Positions 36,361-45,807 of a stretch of DNA of 64,000 nucleotides are shown here, one piece after another (within the stretch, counting starts at the first letter, position 1; every line of letters starts with the position of its first letter). Source of the stretch: Pseudomonas furukawaii (GTDB lineage: Bacteria > Pseudomonadota > Gammaproteobacteria > Pseudomonadales > Pseudomonadaceae); the NCBI RefSeq assembly GCF_002355475.1, contig NZ_AP014862.1, positions 3,224,001 to 3,288,000 of the forward strand, given 5' to 3'. A program made the position numbers and the translations under genes. Under the pieces are notes generated by a model. The model was not told the origin of the DNA, made no database searches, and saw only the letters and a program-made list of their open reading frames with translations.

Positions 36361-37806
36361 TCATTCGCCCTGGATGCGCAAGGCCAGGTTCTTGGTCCGG
36401 ACATAGCTGTAGAGGGCCTCCTGGCCTTTCTCCCGACCGAAGCCGGACAGCCCCACCCCGCCGAAGGGCGTCTCGATGCCACCCGCGTACCACTCGTTGA
36501 CGAACACCTGGCCGGCGCACAGGCGTCGCGCGCAGCGCAGGGCCCGGTTGAGGTCCTGGGTGAACACCCCGGCCACCAGGCCGAACTCGGTACCGTTGGC
36601 GATGGCGATGGCCTCCTCTTCGGAGTCGAAGGGAATCACCGCCAGCACCGGACCGAACACCTCGGTCCGGGCGATCTCCATGTCCGGCGATACGTCCCGG
36701 AACACCGTCGGCGCCATGTAGTGGCCGCGCAGGCCGCTGATGGCCTCGCCGCCGGTGGCCACCACCGCGCCCTCCTCCTGGGCCCGGCGGCACAGCGCCT
36801 GGATGCCCTCCAACTGGGCGGCGGAAATCACCGGGGTCAGGTCGGGATCGTCCTGACCCAGCCCGACCTTCAGCCCTTCCGCCATGGCCACCACCTCGGC
36901 CACCACCTCCTCGTAGACCGTCCGCTGGACCAGGAGGCGCGACATGGCCGAGCAGACCTGGCCGGCATTGAAGAAAATGCCGTTGCGCACGCTGGCCAGC
37001 AGTTGCTCGCGGTCGGCGTCGGGGAACACCAGGGCCGCCGATTTGCCGCCCAGCTCCATCACGCTGGGAATGGCATGTTCCGCCGCCGAGCGCAGGATGC
37101 TCTGGCCGGTGCCGACCGAACCGGTGAAGACGATCTGGTCGACGTCGCGGTGACCGGCGAGGTACGCCCCCACTTCACGGCCCCGGCCGCAGATCAGGTT
37201 GACCGCGCCCCGGGGCAGCCCGGCGCGCTCGATGGCCTTGAGCAGCACGCAGAGGCCCAGCGGCGACAGTTCCGGGGACTTGATCACCACCGCGTTGCCG
37301 GCCGCCAGGGCCGGCGCCAGGGAACGCGCGCAGATGGACACCGGGAAATTCCAGGGCACGATCTGCAGCGACACACCCATGGGGTCGTAGACGGTGAAGT
37401 CCATGTAGCCATTGCCCAGGGGAATGGAGGTCCCCTCGATCTTGTCCGCCATGCCGGCGTAGTACTCGAAGTAGCGCGCCGCCTCGACGAACTCGTCGCG
37501 GGCGTCGCGCAGGCTCTTGCCGTTCTCCTGGCAGAGGACCCAGGCGCCCTCCTCGGTCACCGCGCGGATCTGCGCGGCGATCTCCAGCAGCCAGGCGACC
37601 CGCTGGGCCGGACGCGCCCGGGTCAGCTCGCCGCTGTCGGCGCAACGACGCGCCGCCTGCAGGGCGTGTTCGGCATCCGCCACCGACGCCTGGGCGACGG
37701 TGGCCACCCGTTCGGTGGTGCCGGGGTTGTTCACATCGAGGCGCCCCTCGCTGTCGGTCCAGTGACCGTCGATGAAGTTCAGCCAATGAGCTGCGATCGG
37801 ATACAT
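36361..37806 (-). CDS. NAD(P)-dependent aldehyde dehydrogenase
   Basis: 481 residues from ATG 37806 (GAGG 8 bp upstream). ALDH motifs: [32 protein letters not shown], catalytic Glu in VMELGGKSA, catalytic Cys in [13 protein letters not shown]. Betaine-aldehyde/succinic-semialdehyde type. It begins 10 bp after the Rieske gene stop. In CntA-type pathways the oxygenase yields an amine plus a semialdehyde, which an ALDH oxidises; this fits. Confidence 0.88.
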   Translation of the reverse strand: MYPIAAHWLNFIDGHWTDSEGRLDVNNPGTTERVATVAQASVADAEHALQAARRCADSGELTRARPAQRVAWLLEIAAQIRAVTEEGAWVLCQENGKSLRDARDEFVEAARYFEYYAGMADKIEGTSIPLGNGYMDFTVYDPMGVSLQIVPWNFPVSICARSLAPALAAGNAVVIKSPELSPLGLCVLLKAIERAGLPRGAVNLICGRGREVGAYLAGHRDVDQIVFTGSVGTGQSILRSAAEHAIPSVMELGGKSAALVFPDADREQLLASVRNGIFFNAGQVCSAMSRLLVQRTVYEEVVAEVVAMAEGLKVGLGQDDPDLTPVISAAQLEGIQALCRRAQEEGAVVATGGEAISGLRGHYMAPTVFRDVSPDMEIARTEVFGPVLAVIPFDSEEEAIAIANGTEFGLVAGVFTQDLNRALRCARRLCAGQVFVNEWYAGGIETPFGGVGLSGFGREKGQEALYSYVRTKNLALRIQGE

Positions 37807-37816
37807 GGCCATCACC

Positions 37817-39007
37817 TCAGGCGTTGCGGGCGCAATCGAGCAGCTGGTTGGCGGCCCACTTGTGGAAGTAGTGGGTCGGCAGGTCCATCTCCGGAGAGAA
37901 GGCGCCGCCGCCGTAGCCCGGGGAATGACGGCCCTTCTGCATGCCTTCCACCGAGGCGATGTCCTCGGCGAACACCACGCGCCAGGACTCCATCACCGCG
38001 CGACGGGCGGGCTCGAAGCGGACGTCCAGGGCCTCGTCGCCCACGTAGAAGAGGCGCAGGTGCTCGATGGTCTTACCGGGCGCCACCGGCTCCAGCATCA
38101 TGGCGAATGCGTGGTCGGCCTGGATGCCCAGCAGCACGTTGGGGAAGAAGGCCACGTACTCGGCGGTGCGCAGGCGATCCTTGGGCCAGGACGGGAAGAT
38201 CGGCAGCTGGGTACCGGCGACGTCGGACAGGTTGTAGGCATGGCTGCCCTGGCCGGCGAACTGCTCGAACATGATGTTGTAGTGGTCTTCCAGCCGCGAA
38301 TAGCTGTTCAGGCTCGGGTGTACCCAGGGCAGGTGGTAGGCCTCGCAGTAGTTCTCCACCGCCAGTTTCCAGTTGCAGTTCACCTCGATGGCCATGGCGC
38401 CGCCGTTGGCTTCGCGGCGAATCAGGCCCATGCCCTCACTGCCGAGGAATTGGGACCAGCGCTCGGTCAGCGGCGCCAGTTGCTCTTCCAAGGCGGGGGC
38501 GTCGCCCGACAGGTTGATGAACACCATGTCCATCCAGATGGCGCTGCGCAGCGCCTTGAGGCCGTGTTTCTCGCAGGCGAAGCGTTCGTCCTTGTGCTGG
38601 TTGATGCCGCCGACGTGCGGCGTGCCTTTCAGGCCGCCATTCAGGTCATAGGTCCAGGAGTGGTAGGGGCAACGGACCACGCCCTGCACTTCGCCGGCTT
38701 CCTGCACCAGCTTCACGCCGCGGTGGCTGCAGACGTTGTGGAAGACCTGAACCAGGCCCTCGCGGTTGCGCATCAGCAGCAGCGGCAGGCCCATGAAATC
38801 CACCGGTTTCACGTAGCTGTTCTTCGGCAGGTCGCTGGCGAAGCCGATGCAGGCCCAGTTGCGGCCGAGCACCTGGTCGCGTTCCAGCTCGAAGTAACGC
38901 TGTTCGGTGTAGAAGGCGTTGGTCAGGCCGTGGGCTTCATGAATGGGCGCCAGGACGGTTTCCAGGACGTGGGTCGGAATCAGGCGGGAATCGTTCGGGA
39001 GGGTCAT
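37817..39007 (-). CDS. Rieske non-heme iron oxygenase (CntA/GbcA-like)
   Basis: 396 residues from ATG 39007. Rieske cluster ligands Cys93, His95, Cys113, His116 (CSHRG and CPYHSW). Mononuclear iron site NWKLAVENYCEAYHLPWVH with His225 and His230. The residue three before His225 is Glu222, where ring-hydroxylating dioxygenases have a bridging Asp; CntA and related quaternary-amine oxygenases have Glu. No ferredoxin or beta subunit. Together with the divergent BCCT transporter this points to demethylation or C-N cleavage of a betaine-like compound, not an aromatic ring. Confidence 0.87.
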   Translation of the reverse strand: MTLPNDSRLIPTHVLETVLAPIHEAHGLTNAFYTEQRYFELERDQVLGRNWACIGFASDLPKNSYVKPVDFMGLPLLLMRNREGLVQVFHNVCSHRGVKLVQEAGEVQGVVRCPYHSWTYDLNGGLKGTPHVGGINQHKDERFACEKHGLKALRSAIWMDMVFINLSGDAPALEEQLAPLTERWSQFLGSEGMGLIRREANGGAMAIEVNCNWKLAVENYCEAYHLPWVHPSLNSYSRLEDHYNIMFEQFAGQGSHAYNLSDVAGTQLPIFPSWPKDRLRTAEYVAFFPNVLLGIQADHAFAMMLEPVAPGKTIEHLRLFYVGDEALDVRFEPARRAVMESWRVVFAEDIASVEGMQKGRHSPGYGGGAFSPEMDLPTHYFHKWAANQLLDCARNA

Positions 39008-39389
39008 TCTTGTTCTCTCTTGTGGGTTGCACGGCAGGCTGGGCCTCGATGCCTGGGGCAAAGTTTCAGCAAGAGGTCGAACCTCGGACAAACGATTTAT
39101 TTCAGATCTATTTATTACTTTTAATCATCAATTGATCGCCACGCCTGTTCTCAGAAGGCAAAACAGACGGGGACCAGGGAAATTCCAGCGACGCCTCGAA
39201 TTAGTGAGTTCAAGTAATGAGTTGATGACTACAAATGGTTTGCCGGAAGCCCAGGTCTCCCCCATTTTGTTGCCACGTTCCGGGCGCTGGTCCGAAACGA
39301 ACCCGGGTGAAGCCGACGCAACTGCGGGTGTTCGACTTCAACCCAGCCTGATCCAGAAACCCTTGAACAAGAACAAAAGGGGACAATCC
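39008..39389. promoter_or_regulatory. Divergent promoter region, Rieske operon and BCCT transporter
   Basis: 382 bp without a supported gene. It has an AT-rich patch at about 39090-39140, including the palindrome ATCAATTGAT (39129-39138), and AAAAGGGGA before the BCCT start. No convincing sigma54 element was found. The LysR and AraC genes downstream of BCCT are candidate regulators. Confidence 0.5.
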
Positions 39390-41093
39390 ATGCGTGCCGA
39401 GTCAGGTCTGCTGAAAGGCCTCAATCCCGCCGTAACGATCATCTCGTTGCTGGCCGTCGTAACTTTCGTACTGTCGTGCGCCCTCTTCGCCGAGCGCGCG
39501 AGCGCGGTGTTCCAGAGCGCTTCCGACTTCATCCTGCAGAACTTCAAGTGGTTCTACCTGGCCTCCGTCACCGGCGTGCTGGGCCTGCTGATCTACCTGA
39601 TGTGCAGTCGCTACGGGCAGATCAAGCTCGGCCGCGACGAGGACACCCCCGAGTTCAGTTTCGGTTCCTGGATCGCGATGCTGTTCAGCGGCGGCATGGG
39701 CATCGGCCTGATCTTCTGGTCGGTGGCCGAGCCCATGTGGCATTACGCGGGCAACCCCTTCGCCACCGGGCTGACCGATGAAGCGGCCAGCGCCGCCATG
39801 CGCATCACCCTGTTCCACTGGGGCCTGCATCCCTGGGCGATCTTCACCATCGTCGGCCTCGGCCTGGCCTACTTCGCCTACCGCAAGGGCCTGCCGCTGA
39901 CCATGCGCTCGATCCTCTACCCACTGATCGGCGACCGCATCTACGGTCCCATCGGCCATGCGGTGGACATCCTCGCGGTGGTCATTACCGCCTTCGGCGT
40001 GTCCCAGTCCCTGGGGCTTGGCGTGGTGCAGATGAACACGGGGCTGAGCCAGGTGTTCGACCTGCCCATCAGCCTGGGCGTGCAGATCGCCCTGATCGTC
40101 CTCATCACCCTGGTCACCACCGTCTCGGTCATGGCCGGCGTGTCCCGGGGCATGAAACGCCTGTCCGAATGGAACATGCTGCTGTCGGTGGTCCTGGTGG
40201 CGCTCATCCTGGTGCTGGGCCCGACCCGCTACATCCTCAACCTGATGCTGGAAAGCACCGGTGACTACGCCCAGAACATCATCGGCCTGAGCTTCTGGAG
40301 CGATACCCAGAAGGACAGCGGCTGGCAGAACTGGTGGACCGCCTTCTACTGGCCCTGGTGGATGACCTGGGGCCCCTTCGTCGGCCTGTTCATCGCCCGC
40401 ATCTCCAAGGGCCGCACCATCCGCGAACTGATCGCCGGCGCGCTGCTGGTCCCCACCCTGGTGACCATCATCTGGATGTCGGTCTTCGGCGGCGCGGCCC
40501 TGAAGAGCGAACAGGACGACCGCCGATTGCACGAGCAACAGGTCGCCAGCGGCCAGCTGCAGGGCGAGCAGGCCAGGTTCGAAGGTGGCACCGTGCTCCT
40601 GGCCACCAAGCAGGAAACCACCGCGGCCATGTTCACCCTGCTGCAGAAGATCGACACCGGCCTGCTCGGCCAGGCCCTCAGCGTGCTGGTCTGCCTCCTG
40701 CTGGCGACCTACTTCATCACCTCCGCCGACTCGGGCACCCAGGTGCTCTGTACGCTGAACTCCCTGGGCAGCACCAACCCGCCCCAGAGCATCCGCCTGC
40801 TGTGGTGCGTGCTGGAGGGCGCCATCGCCACGGGCCTGCTGCTGGCGGGCGGGCTCAAGGCCATCCAGATGGCCAGCATCGCCGCCGGCCTGCCCATTGC
40901 CGCCTTCATCCTGCTGATCAGCTACACCCTGATGCGCAGCCTGCGCCAGGAAGCCGCTGGCGGCCTGCCCCAGTTACCCCCGGGCAGCCGTAACCCCCTG
41001 CAGGAGCACACCCCGGAGGGCGTCCCGCACATTGGCGGAGCGGTATCGGGCGGGGCTCTGGATCTCGGCCTGACCGCGAAACGAGCCGGCTGA
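39390..41093 (+). CDS. BCCT-family betaine/choline/carnitine transporter
   Basis: 567 residues from ATG 39390, preceded by AAAAGGGGAC. Twelve spans with family motifs: GGMGIGLIFWSVAEPMWHY and the Trp-rich FYWPWWMTWGPFVGLFIARISKGRTIRE. BCCT carriers import quaternary ammonium compounds with Na+ or H+. Divergent from the Rieske operon, it is the probable importer for its substrate. Upstream frame to 38943 overlaps the Rieske gene and is not coding. Confidence 0.9.
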   Translation: MRAESGLLKGLNPAVTIISLLAVVTFVLSCALFAERASAVFQSASDFILQNFKWFYLASVTGVLGLLIYLMCSRYGQIKLGRDEDTPEFSFGSWIAMLFSGGMGIGLIFWSVAEPMWHYAGNPFATGLTDEAASAAMRITLFHWGLHPWAIFTIVGLGLAYFAYRKGLPLTMRSILYPLIGDRIYGPIGHAVDILAVVITAFGVSQSLGLGVVQMNTGLSQVFDLPISLGVQIALIVLITLVTTVSVMAGVSRGMKRLSEWNMLLSVVLVALILVLGPTRYILNLMLESTGDYAQNIIGLSFWSDTQKDSGWQNWWTAFYWPWWMTWGPFVGLFIARISKGRTIRELIAGALLVPTLVTIIWMSVFGGAALKSEQDDRRLHEQQVASGQLQGEQARFEGGTVLLATKQETTAAMFTLLQKIDTGLLGQALSVLVCLLLATYFITSADSGTQVLCTLNSLGSTNPPQSIRLLWCVLEGAIATGLLLAGGLKAIQMASIAAGLPIAAFILLISYTLMRSLRQEAAGGLPQLPPGSRNPLQEHTPEGVPHIGGAVSGGALDLGLTAKRAG

Positions 41094-41123
41094 CAGCGGC
41101 CCGCAAGGGCCACCTGGAAGCGC

Positions 41124-41154
41124 AGAAGCCGACCGCCACAAGCGGTCGGCTTCT
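41124..41154. terminator. Strong bidirectional hairpin between BCCT and LysR genes
   Basis: AGAAGCCGACCGC-CACAA-GCGGTCGGCTTCT, a perfect 13-bp stem with a 5-nt loop between convergent genes. Confidence 0.8.
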
Positions 41155-41171
41155 GTCGTTGTGGGTACGCC

Positions 41172-42083
41172 CTACCCTGCCTGCACCGAGGGCTGGGCCA
41201 TCAGCCAGTCGCGGAACAGCCGCACGCTTTCACGGGGACCGCGCTCGCTGGGGTTTTCCAGCAGGCAGAACTGGGCGTCCGTGCGCAGCACCAGGTCGTT
41301 GGGCTTGACCAGCGCCCCCGTGCTCAGAGGGTCATCCACCAGCTTGTTCCAGGCCAGCGCCACGCCCTGGCCACTGATTGCCGACTGGATCAGCATGCTG
41401 TAGCTGTTGATATTGACCCGGTGCTTCGGCGTGATGGGCTCTTGTCCCAGGCGCTTGAACCACTCCGGCCAGCCGATCCAGTCCCGTTGGGAGTCCTCCA
41501 GCCAGAGCCAGGTGCAGGACGCCAGCCCTTCGACGGTCGCCAACTGGGGATGACGGGCCAGATAAGCCGGGCTGCACACCAGGAAGATCTCCTCGGAGAA
41601 CAGCGGCGTGACCTCCATGCCCTTCGGCGGCGTGTGGCAGTAGTACAGCGACAGGTCGCTCTCCAGGCGGGAGTAGTCCTTCACATGGTCGTGGGCGATG
41701 ATCCGCAGGTCGATCTCTTCGTGCTGGCGCTGGAACTCCGCCACCTTGGGCAGCAGCCAGAGCGAGGCCATGGCCGTGCTGGTGGCCACCGTCACCTGCT
41801 GGTCGCCACGCCACTGGCGGATCTCTCCGGTGGTCCGTGCCAGGTGCAGCATGCAGTCCCGCACCGTGTCGAAATACAGCGTGCCGGTGGGCGTCAGGCT
41901 CATGCTGCGGGTGGTGCGGGTAAAGAGCGCCTTGCCCAGGTAGTCCTCCAGCAGCCGGACCTGGCGGCTGATGGCACCCTGGGTGACATTCAGCTCCTTC
42001 GCCGCGAGGGTGAAGCTCAGATGGCGAGCCGCCGACTCGAATGCCACCAGGCTGTGCAGGGGTGGAAGTGGTTGGATTTTCAC
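41172..42083 (-). CDS. LysR-family regulator (GcvA-like)
   Basis: 303 residues if it starts at GTG 42083 (start uncertain; no strong ribosome site). HTH ELNVTQGAISRQVRLLEDYLGKALF and GcvA-like RTTRSMSLTPTGTLYF. Convergent with the BCCT gene. It may control the amine locus, but it is not divergent from it, so the link is only by nearness. Confidence 0.82.
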   Translation of the reverse strand: MKIQPLPPLHSLVAFESAARHLSFTLAAKELNVTQGAISRQVRLLEDYLGKALFTRTTRSMSLTPTGTLYFDTVRDCMLHLARTTGEIRQWRGDQQVTVATSTAMASLWLLPKVAEFQRQHEEIDLRIIAHDHVKDYSRLESDLSLYYCHTPPKGMEVTPLFSEEIFLVCSPAYLARHPQLATVEGLASCTWLWLEDSQRDWIGWPEWFKRLGQEPITPKHRVNINSYSMLIQSAISGQGVALAWNKLVDDPLSTGALVKPNDLVLRTDAQFCLLENPSERGPRESVRLFRDWLMAQPSVQAG

Positions 42084-42127
42084 GGTCAGGGCACCGGGGA
42101 TTCTTGTTATTGATGGGTGCCGGTATT

Positions 42128-43030
42128 TTAAGGGCCCCGTGGTGCAGAGGCGCCACTGTCGGTGCAATTCCCTGACGATATGTCGGGGACGTCGAAAACA
42201 CCGTCGCCCCTGCGAGCGGGCAAGGCGCGAAGGTCGGATTCATGGGGCGTTGGGTCCGCCCTCCACCCTTCCCAGCGCCCCGGCGTGGTCCCGAAGGCTC
42301 GCCTGAACAACGCGATGAAGGCGCTGACATTCACATAGCCCAGCTCCAGGGCGACGGTGGTGACGGGTGTGCCGGCCGCCAACAGCTCGACGGCACGGAG
42401 CAATCTCGCCCGCTGCCGCCAGGCGGTGAAGGTGAAGCCCGTTTCCTCGACAAAGCGTCGCGTCAATGTGCGGGGTGCGATACCCACGCGCCTGGCCCAG
42501 GCGGTCATGCCGGTGTCATCGCCCGGGGCATCGCACAGCGCCGCCGCGAGGGTCCTCAGGCGCGCGTCGCGTGGAATCGGCAAGCCCAGCGGCACCTCGG
42601 GCAGGGATCGCATTTCATCGAGCATCACCCAGGCCAGGCGCCGCTGCGCAGGCTCCAGCCGCCGGGCGTCCCAGGTGGCGGCGCGCCCTACGGCCTCCCT
42701 CAGCAATCCGGACATGGCCAGTACACAGGGCTCCTCGGGCATCCCGCCGCAGGCCTGGGGTGTGAGATAGAGGCTCCACCCTGCGAAGGGCCCGTGGGAG
42801 CGAAGGCTGTGCAGCAGGTCCGGCGGTATCCAGACGGCATGAGTGGCCGGGACCACCCAGCGCTTCAAGTCTGCCTGGACGGAGACCAACCCCCGGGTGG
42901 ACCCCAGCAATTGGCCCCGGGCGTGCCGGTGCGGTTCGGTGGCGCGCAGGTCGGCCTGTTCCAGGACCCGGGCAATCAGCACCGGGCCCTCGTCGGAAGA
43001 AGCCAGGTCGCGGGACAGGAGTGGGCGCAT
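42128..43030 (-). CDS. AraC-family regulator with N-terminal cupin
   Basis: 300 residues from ATG 43030. Cupin-like sensor at 30-110 (EPHRHARGQL and WVVPATHAVWIPP) and double HTH near 180-270 with ARRVGIAPRTLTRRFVEETG and ALELGYVNVSAFIALFRRAFGTTPGRW. Typical NimR/YdiP-type one-component regulator. Divergent from the SnoaL-like gene. A C-terminal tail of about 35 residues follows the HTH. Confidence 0.83.
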   Translation of the reverse strand: MRPLLSRDLASSDEGPVLIARVLEQADLRATEPHRHARGQLLGSTRGLVSVQADLKRWVVPATHAVWIPPDLLHSLRSHGPFAGWSLYLTPQACGGMPEEPCVLAMSGLLREAVGRAATWDARRLEPAQRRLAWVMLDEMRSLPEVPLGLPIPRDARLRTLAAALCDAPGDDTGMTAWARRVGIAPRTLTRRFVEETGFTFTAWRQRARLLRAVELLAAGTPVTTVALELGYVNVSAFIALFRRAFGTTPGRWEGWRADPTPHESDLRALPARRGDGVFDVPDISSGNCTDSGASAPRGP

Positions 43031-43133
43031 GCAAATATTGGCCTCAATGGAATATCGGTTGTCGATTATGGCGCAAAGATGCCAATCCAGATCCCCCACA
43101 CTGGCTCCACCCACTCAACGGACGGCACCTTCC

Positions 43134-43538
43134 ATGACACTCAGCCCCGCAGACAGCAAGCAACGCATCTTCGACCTCTTCCACGACCTGGTGCAGGCCG
43201 AAACCCTCGATCCGGAAAAGGTGGCGGACTACCTCGACCCCGACTATCAGCAGCGGGTGGATGGCGTCCTCCTCGACTACCAGGGCTTCATCGCCCATAT
43301 GCACAGGCAGAAGGAGGCCATCGCCCGCGTTGAGGTGGAGTTCCTCTGCCTGGTCGCCGAGGGGAACGTGGTGTTCAGCAATCATCAGGTCCACGCCCTC
43401 ACCCGGGACGGTCGTCGGGTGGTGGTCAAGGTGATCGCCCAGTTCGAGCTGAAACAGGGCCGCCTGTTGCGCTGCGATGAACTGACGCGACTGGTTTCAG
43501 GCACCCAGGAGGATGAGGACCTGGGATCGAGGCACTGA
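43134..43538 (+). CDS. SnoaL/NTF2-like protein
   Basis: 134 residues from ATG 43134. Small NTF2-like cone fold: DLVQAETLDPEKVADYLDPDYQQRVDGVLLDYQGFIAHM, then VFSNHQVHALTRDGRRVVVKVIAQFELKQGRLLRCDEL. These bind small molecules or act as isomerases/hydrolases. Divergent from the AraC gene, which probably controls it; substrate unknown. Confidence 0.75.
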   Translation: MTLSPADSKQRIFDLFHDLVQAETLDPEKVADYLDPDYQQRVDGVLLDYQGFIAHMHRQKEAIARVEVEFLCLVAEGNVVFSNHQVHALTRDGRRVVVKVIAQFELKQGRLLRCDELTRLVSGTQEDEDLGSRH

Positions 43539-43641
43539 GCCAGCCTGTCCGGCTCGCTGTATGGGAAATTTCGCGCCCGTCTGCACCTACCTGCCCCACC
43601 GCCTCCGCCCTAGCATCGAGCACTTCCCCCAAGCCCTGGCG

Positions 43642-44124
43642 ATGACCGATATGCCCGACTGCGCAGGCTTCCCCGCACGCCCCGTTTCACCGGATGACCT
43701 CGACCTGATCTGCCGGCACCGCGAGGCGATGTTCCTCGAAGCCGGCGGCATCGCGGCGGACCTCAGCGTGATGGGCGCGCACTTCCGTCCCTGGCTGCGG
43801 GAGCGTCTTGCCGATGGCCGTTACTACGGATTCGTCCTGCTGGATGCCGGCATTCCCATCGCGGGAATCGGCCTGATGACACTCGACTGGCCGCCCCACC
43901 CCAACCACCCCGAGCAGGACCGGCGCGGCTATGTGCTGAACGTGTACGTCGAACCTGGGCACAGGCGTCGCGGGCTCGCTTCGGCCCTGATGGAGCTGGC
44001 GGACGCCGAGTTCGCTCGCCGTGGCGTCGGTTTTGCCGTACTCCACGCCACCGACGCCGGCAGGCCCGTGTATGCGGGGCTGGGCTGGCAAGCGACGGCG
44101 GAAATGGCCAAGCGGATCGGCTGA
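43642..44124 (+). CDS. GNAT-family N-acetyltransferase
   Basis: 160 residues from ATG 43642. The acetyl-CoA-binding motif A is clear: GYVLNVYVEPGHRRRGLASALMELAD (V-x-P-x-x-R-x-x-G-x-A). C-terminal VLHATDAGRPVYAGLGW. Acetyl acceptor unknown. It follows the SnoaL-like gene after about 100 bp. Confidence 0.8.
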   Translation: MTDMPDCAGFPARPVSPDDLDLICRHREAMFLEAGGIAADLSVMGAHFRPWLRERLADGRYYGFVLLDAGIPIAGIGLMTLDWPPHPNHPEQDRRGYVLNVYVEPGHRRRGLASALMELADAEFARRGVGFAVLHATDAGRPVYAGLGWQATAEMAKRIG

Positions 44125-44185
44125 AGCGTCGGCCCAATGAGATTTTTTCGCCTGGAACCCTGACCTGATGTTGATCGCGCGGACG

Positions 44186-44214
44186 GGTTCGCGGGCGAGC
44201 CCGCTCCTGCGGGG
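44186..44214. repeat. REP element (Pseudomonas type)
   Basis: GTTCGCGGGCGAGCCCGCTC followed by CTGCGGGG is the Pseudomonas REP palindrome as I recall it. Located in the 123-bp gap between GNAT and the convergent ALO-like gene. Confidence 0.75.
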
Positions 44215-44247
44215 ACGTCGACCGCTACCGCCCGAACGTCTCGACCG

Positions 44248-45519
44248 CTAGCGGAACAACAGGCTCAGGTGGTCGTTGAGGTAGAAGCCCTGGGGATCGA
44301 GCTGACGCCGCAGGGCGCGGAAGTCCCCGGCGCGGGGGTAAAGGGCGGCGACGTCCTCGCCGGTGAGGAAGTGCATCTTGCCCCAGTGCGGCCGGCCACC
44401 GTAGGCACGCAGGATGGCGTCCACGGCGCGGAGGTAGTCCCAGTAGTCGGTACCCGGTTCGCCGGAAACGGAAATGGTCACGCTGTCCTGCTCGTAGAAG
44501 GGGCTCATCCAGGCCCCGTCGCCGGCGGTGAAGCGGTACTCGATGGGATAGATGGCCTCCGGGAAGTCTTCCAGCATCAGCTTGCGCACGGCCCGCAGCG
44601 CGTCCTTGCTGTGGATCAGCGGCACCGCGTACTCGAGCTCATGGAAGTTCGGGACGTACTCGATGGGGTAGACATCCGAGCTGTACGCCACCTTCTCGAA
44701 CGCGCTTTCGAAGGGCGGGCGGTCGGTGATGTCCATCACCTTCACTTCGCAGACATCGGTGGTGCGGCCGGTGGTCGAAGTGGCGGCGGTGTCCGGCAGG
44801 CAGTAGCAATGACGGCTCTGCTCGTAGGGGCACCAGAAGAAGCTGAAGTGGCGGTGCTTGCGAGCCAGTTCGTCGTGCTTCTCCATCACGCTTTCGAAGT
44901 CCTCGCGCCAGATGCGCTCGTGGAGGTTGAAGCTGTCCGTCACCTGGAGGGTGATCTCGGAGATCGCCCCGAGTACGCCCAGGGATACCCGGGAGGCCAG
45001 CAGCAGGTCCGGCGTGCTCTCGTCCACGACGATGATCTCTCCGTCGGGCTGGACCAGCTTCATGCCGACGATGGACGAGGCCATGTTGCCCAGCGTGATC
45101 CCGGTGCCGTGGGTGCCGGTGGTGAGCGCGCCGGCCAGCGCCTGGCTGTCGATGTCGCCCTGGTTGATCATCGACAGCCCCTCGGCCTTGAGCACGCCCA
45201 CCAGCTGGTTGATGGTGGTGCCCGCCGCCGCCGTGACGCGGCGCTTCTCGTGGTCGATGTGGCGCACGCCGGTCATGTTGGCCAGCGTCAGGTGCAGGCC
45301 GCTGGTCAGCGCCACCGGTGTGAAGGAATGCCCGGAGCCGGCGACCCGGACATTCAGCCCCTTGCGGGTCGCGTCGCGGATCAGGGTGCAGAGTTCATCT
45401 TCGCTGGTCGGTGCGGCACGGGCGGCGCGGACGCAGGACTGGTTCCCCACCCAGTTGCGCCAATGGGCATGTTCGATGCCGAACTCGTTGATGTGCATGT
45501 TGTTCGAGGACGTGTTCAT
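44248..45519 (-). CDS. ALO-family FAD-dependent oxidase (D-arabinono-1,4-lactone/alditol oxidase-like)
   Basis: 423 residues from ATG 45519. Two-domain VAO fold: PCMH-type FAD-binding N-terminus with RVAGSGHSFTPVA (His64 is where AldO-type enzymes attach FAD covalently), and a C-terminal ALO domain with the catalytic HWGK at 378-381. This family oxidises sugar lactones, alditols or polyols with O2. Divergent from an SDR/EutH/LuxR set by 288 bp; probably one pathway. Confidence 0.85.
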   Translation of the reverse strand: MNTSSNNMHINEFGIEHAHWRNWVGNQSCVRAARAAPTSEDELCTLIRDATRKGLNVRVAGSGHSFTPVALTSGLHLTLANMTGVRHIDHEKRRVTAAAGTTINQLVGVLKAEGLSMINQGDIDSQALAGALTTGTHGTGITLGNMASSIVGMKLVQPDGEIIVVDESTPDLLLASRVSLGVLGAISEITLQVTDSFNLHERIWREDFESVMEKHDELARKHRHFSFFWCPYEQSRHCYCLPDTAATSTTGRTTDVCEVKVMDITDRPPFESAFEKVAYSSDVYPIEYVPNFHELEYAVPLIHSKDALRAVRKLMLEDFPEAIYPIEYRFTAGDGAWMSPFYEQDSVTISVSGEPGTDYWDYLRAVDAILRAYGGRPHWGKMHFLTGEDVAALYPRAGDFRALRRQLDPQGFYLNDHLSLLFR

Positions 45520-45671
45520 TGTTGTTTTCTCCCACGGTTGAGTAGCTGGCCAACGCGCCGCACGACGCGATCGCCGGTACCGACCAGGGCTCCCCACCCC
45601 GCCTCGTGCACGCCATCTGGCGCCTTCGGTACCGCCGTGAGCCGCAGGATGAAGGACGCCCCGACGATCCA

Positions 45672-45743
45672 CCATATGCCGATGGGTATAGGGCCCGACG
45701 TCCGCATGCCAGCCCGCGACGGTCTATATCCAGCGGCATATGG
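45672..45743. promoter_or_regulatory. Paired inverted 20-bp sites between ALO-like and SDR genes
   Basis: CCATATGCCGATGGGTATAG at 45672-45691 and, inverted, CTATATCCAGCGGCATATGG at 45724-45743. They match in 18 of 20 positions, with centres 52 bp apart (about five helical turns). An outer inverted pair AGGGCCCGA/TCGGGCCCT lies at 45690-45698 and 45752-45760. Probably operators of the linked LuxR-type regulator for both divergent units. Confidence 0.7.
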
Positions 45744-45807
45744 ACAGTGCATCGGGCCCTCCCTAGCGTGAAAAACGTCCAAACCACCGAAAACAAGGGA
45801 GAGCACC

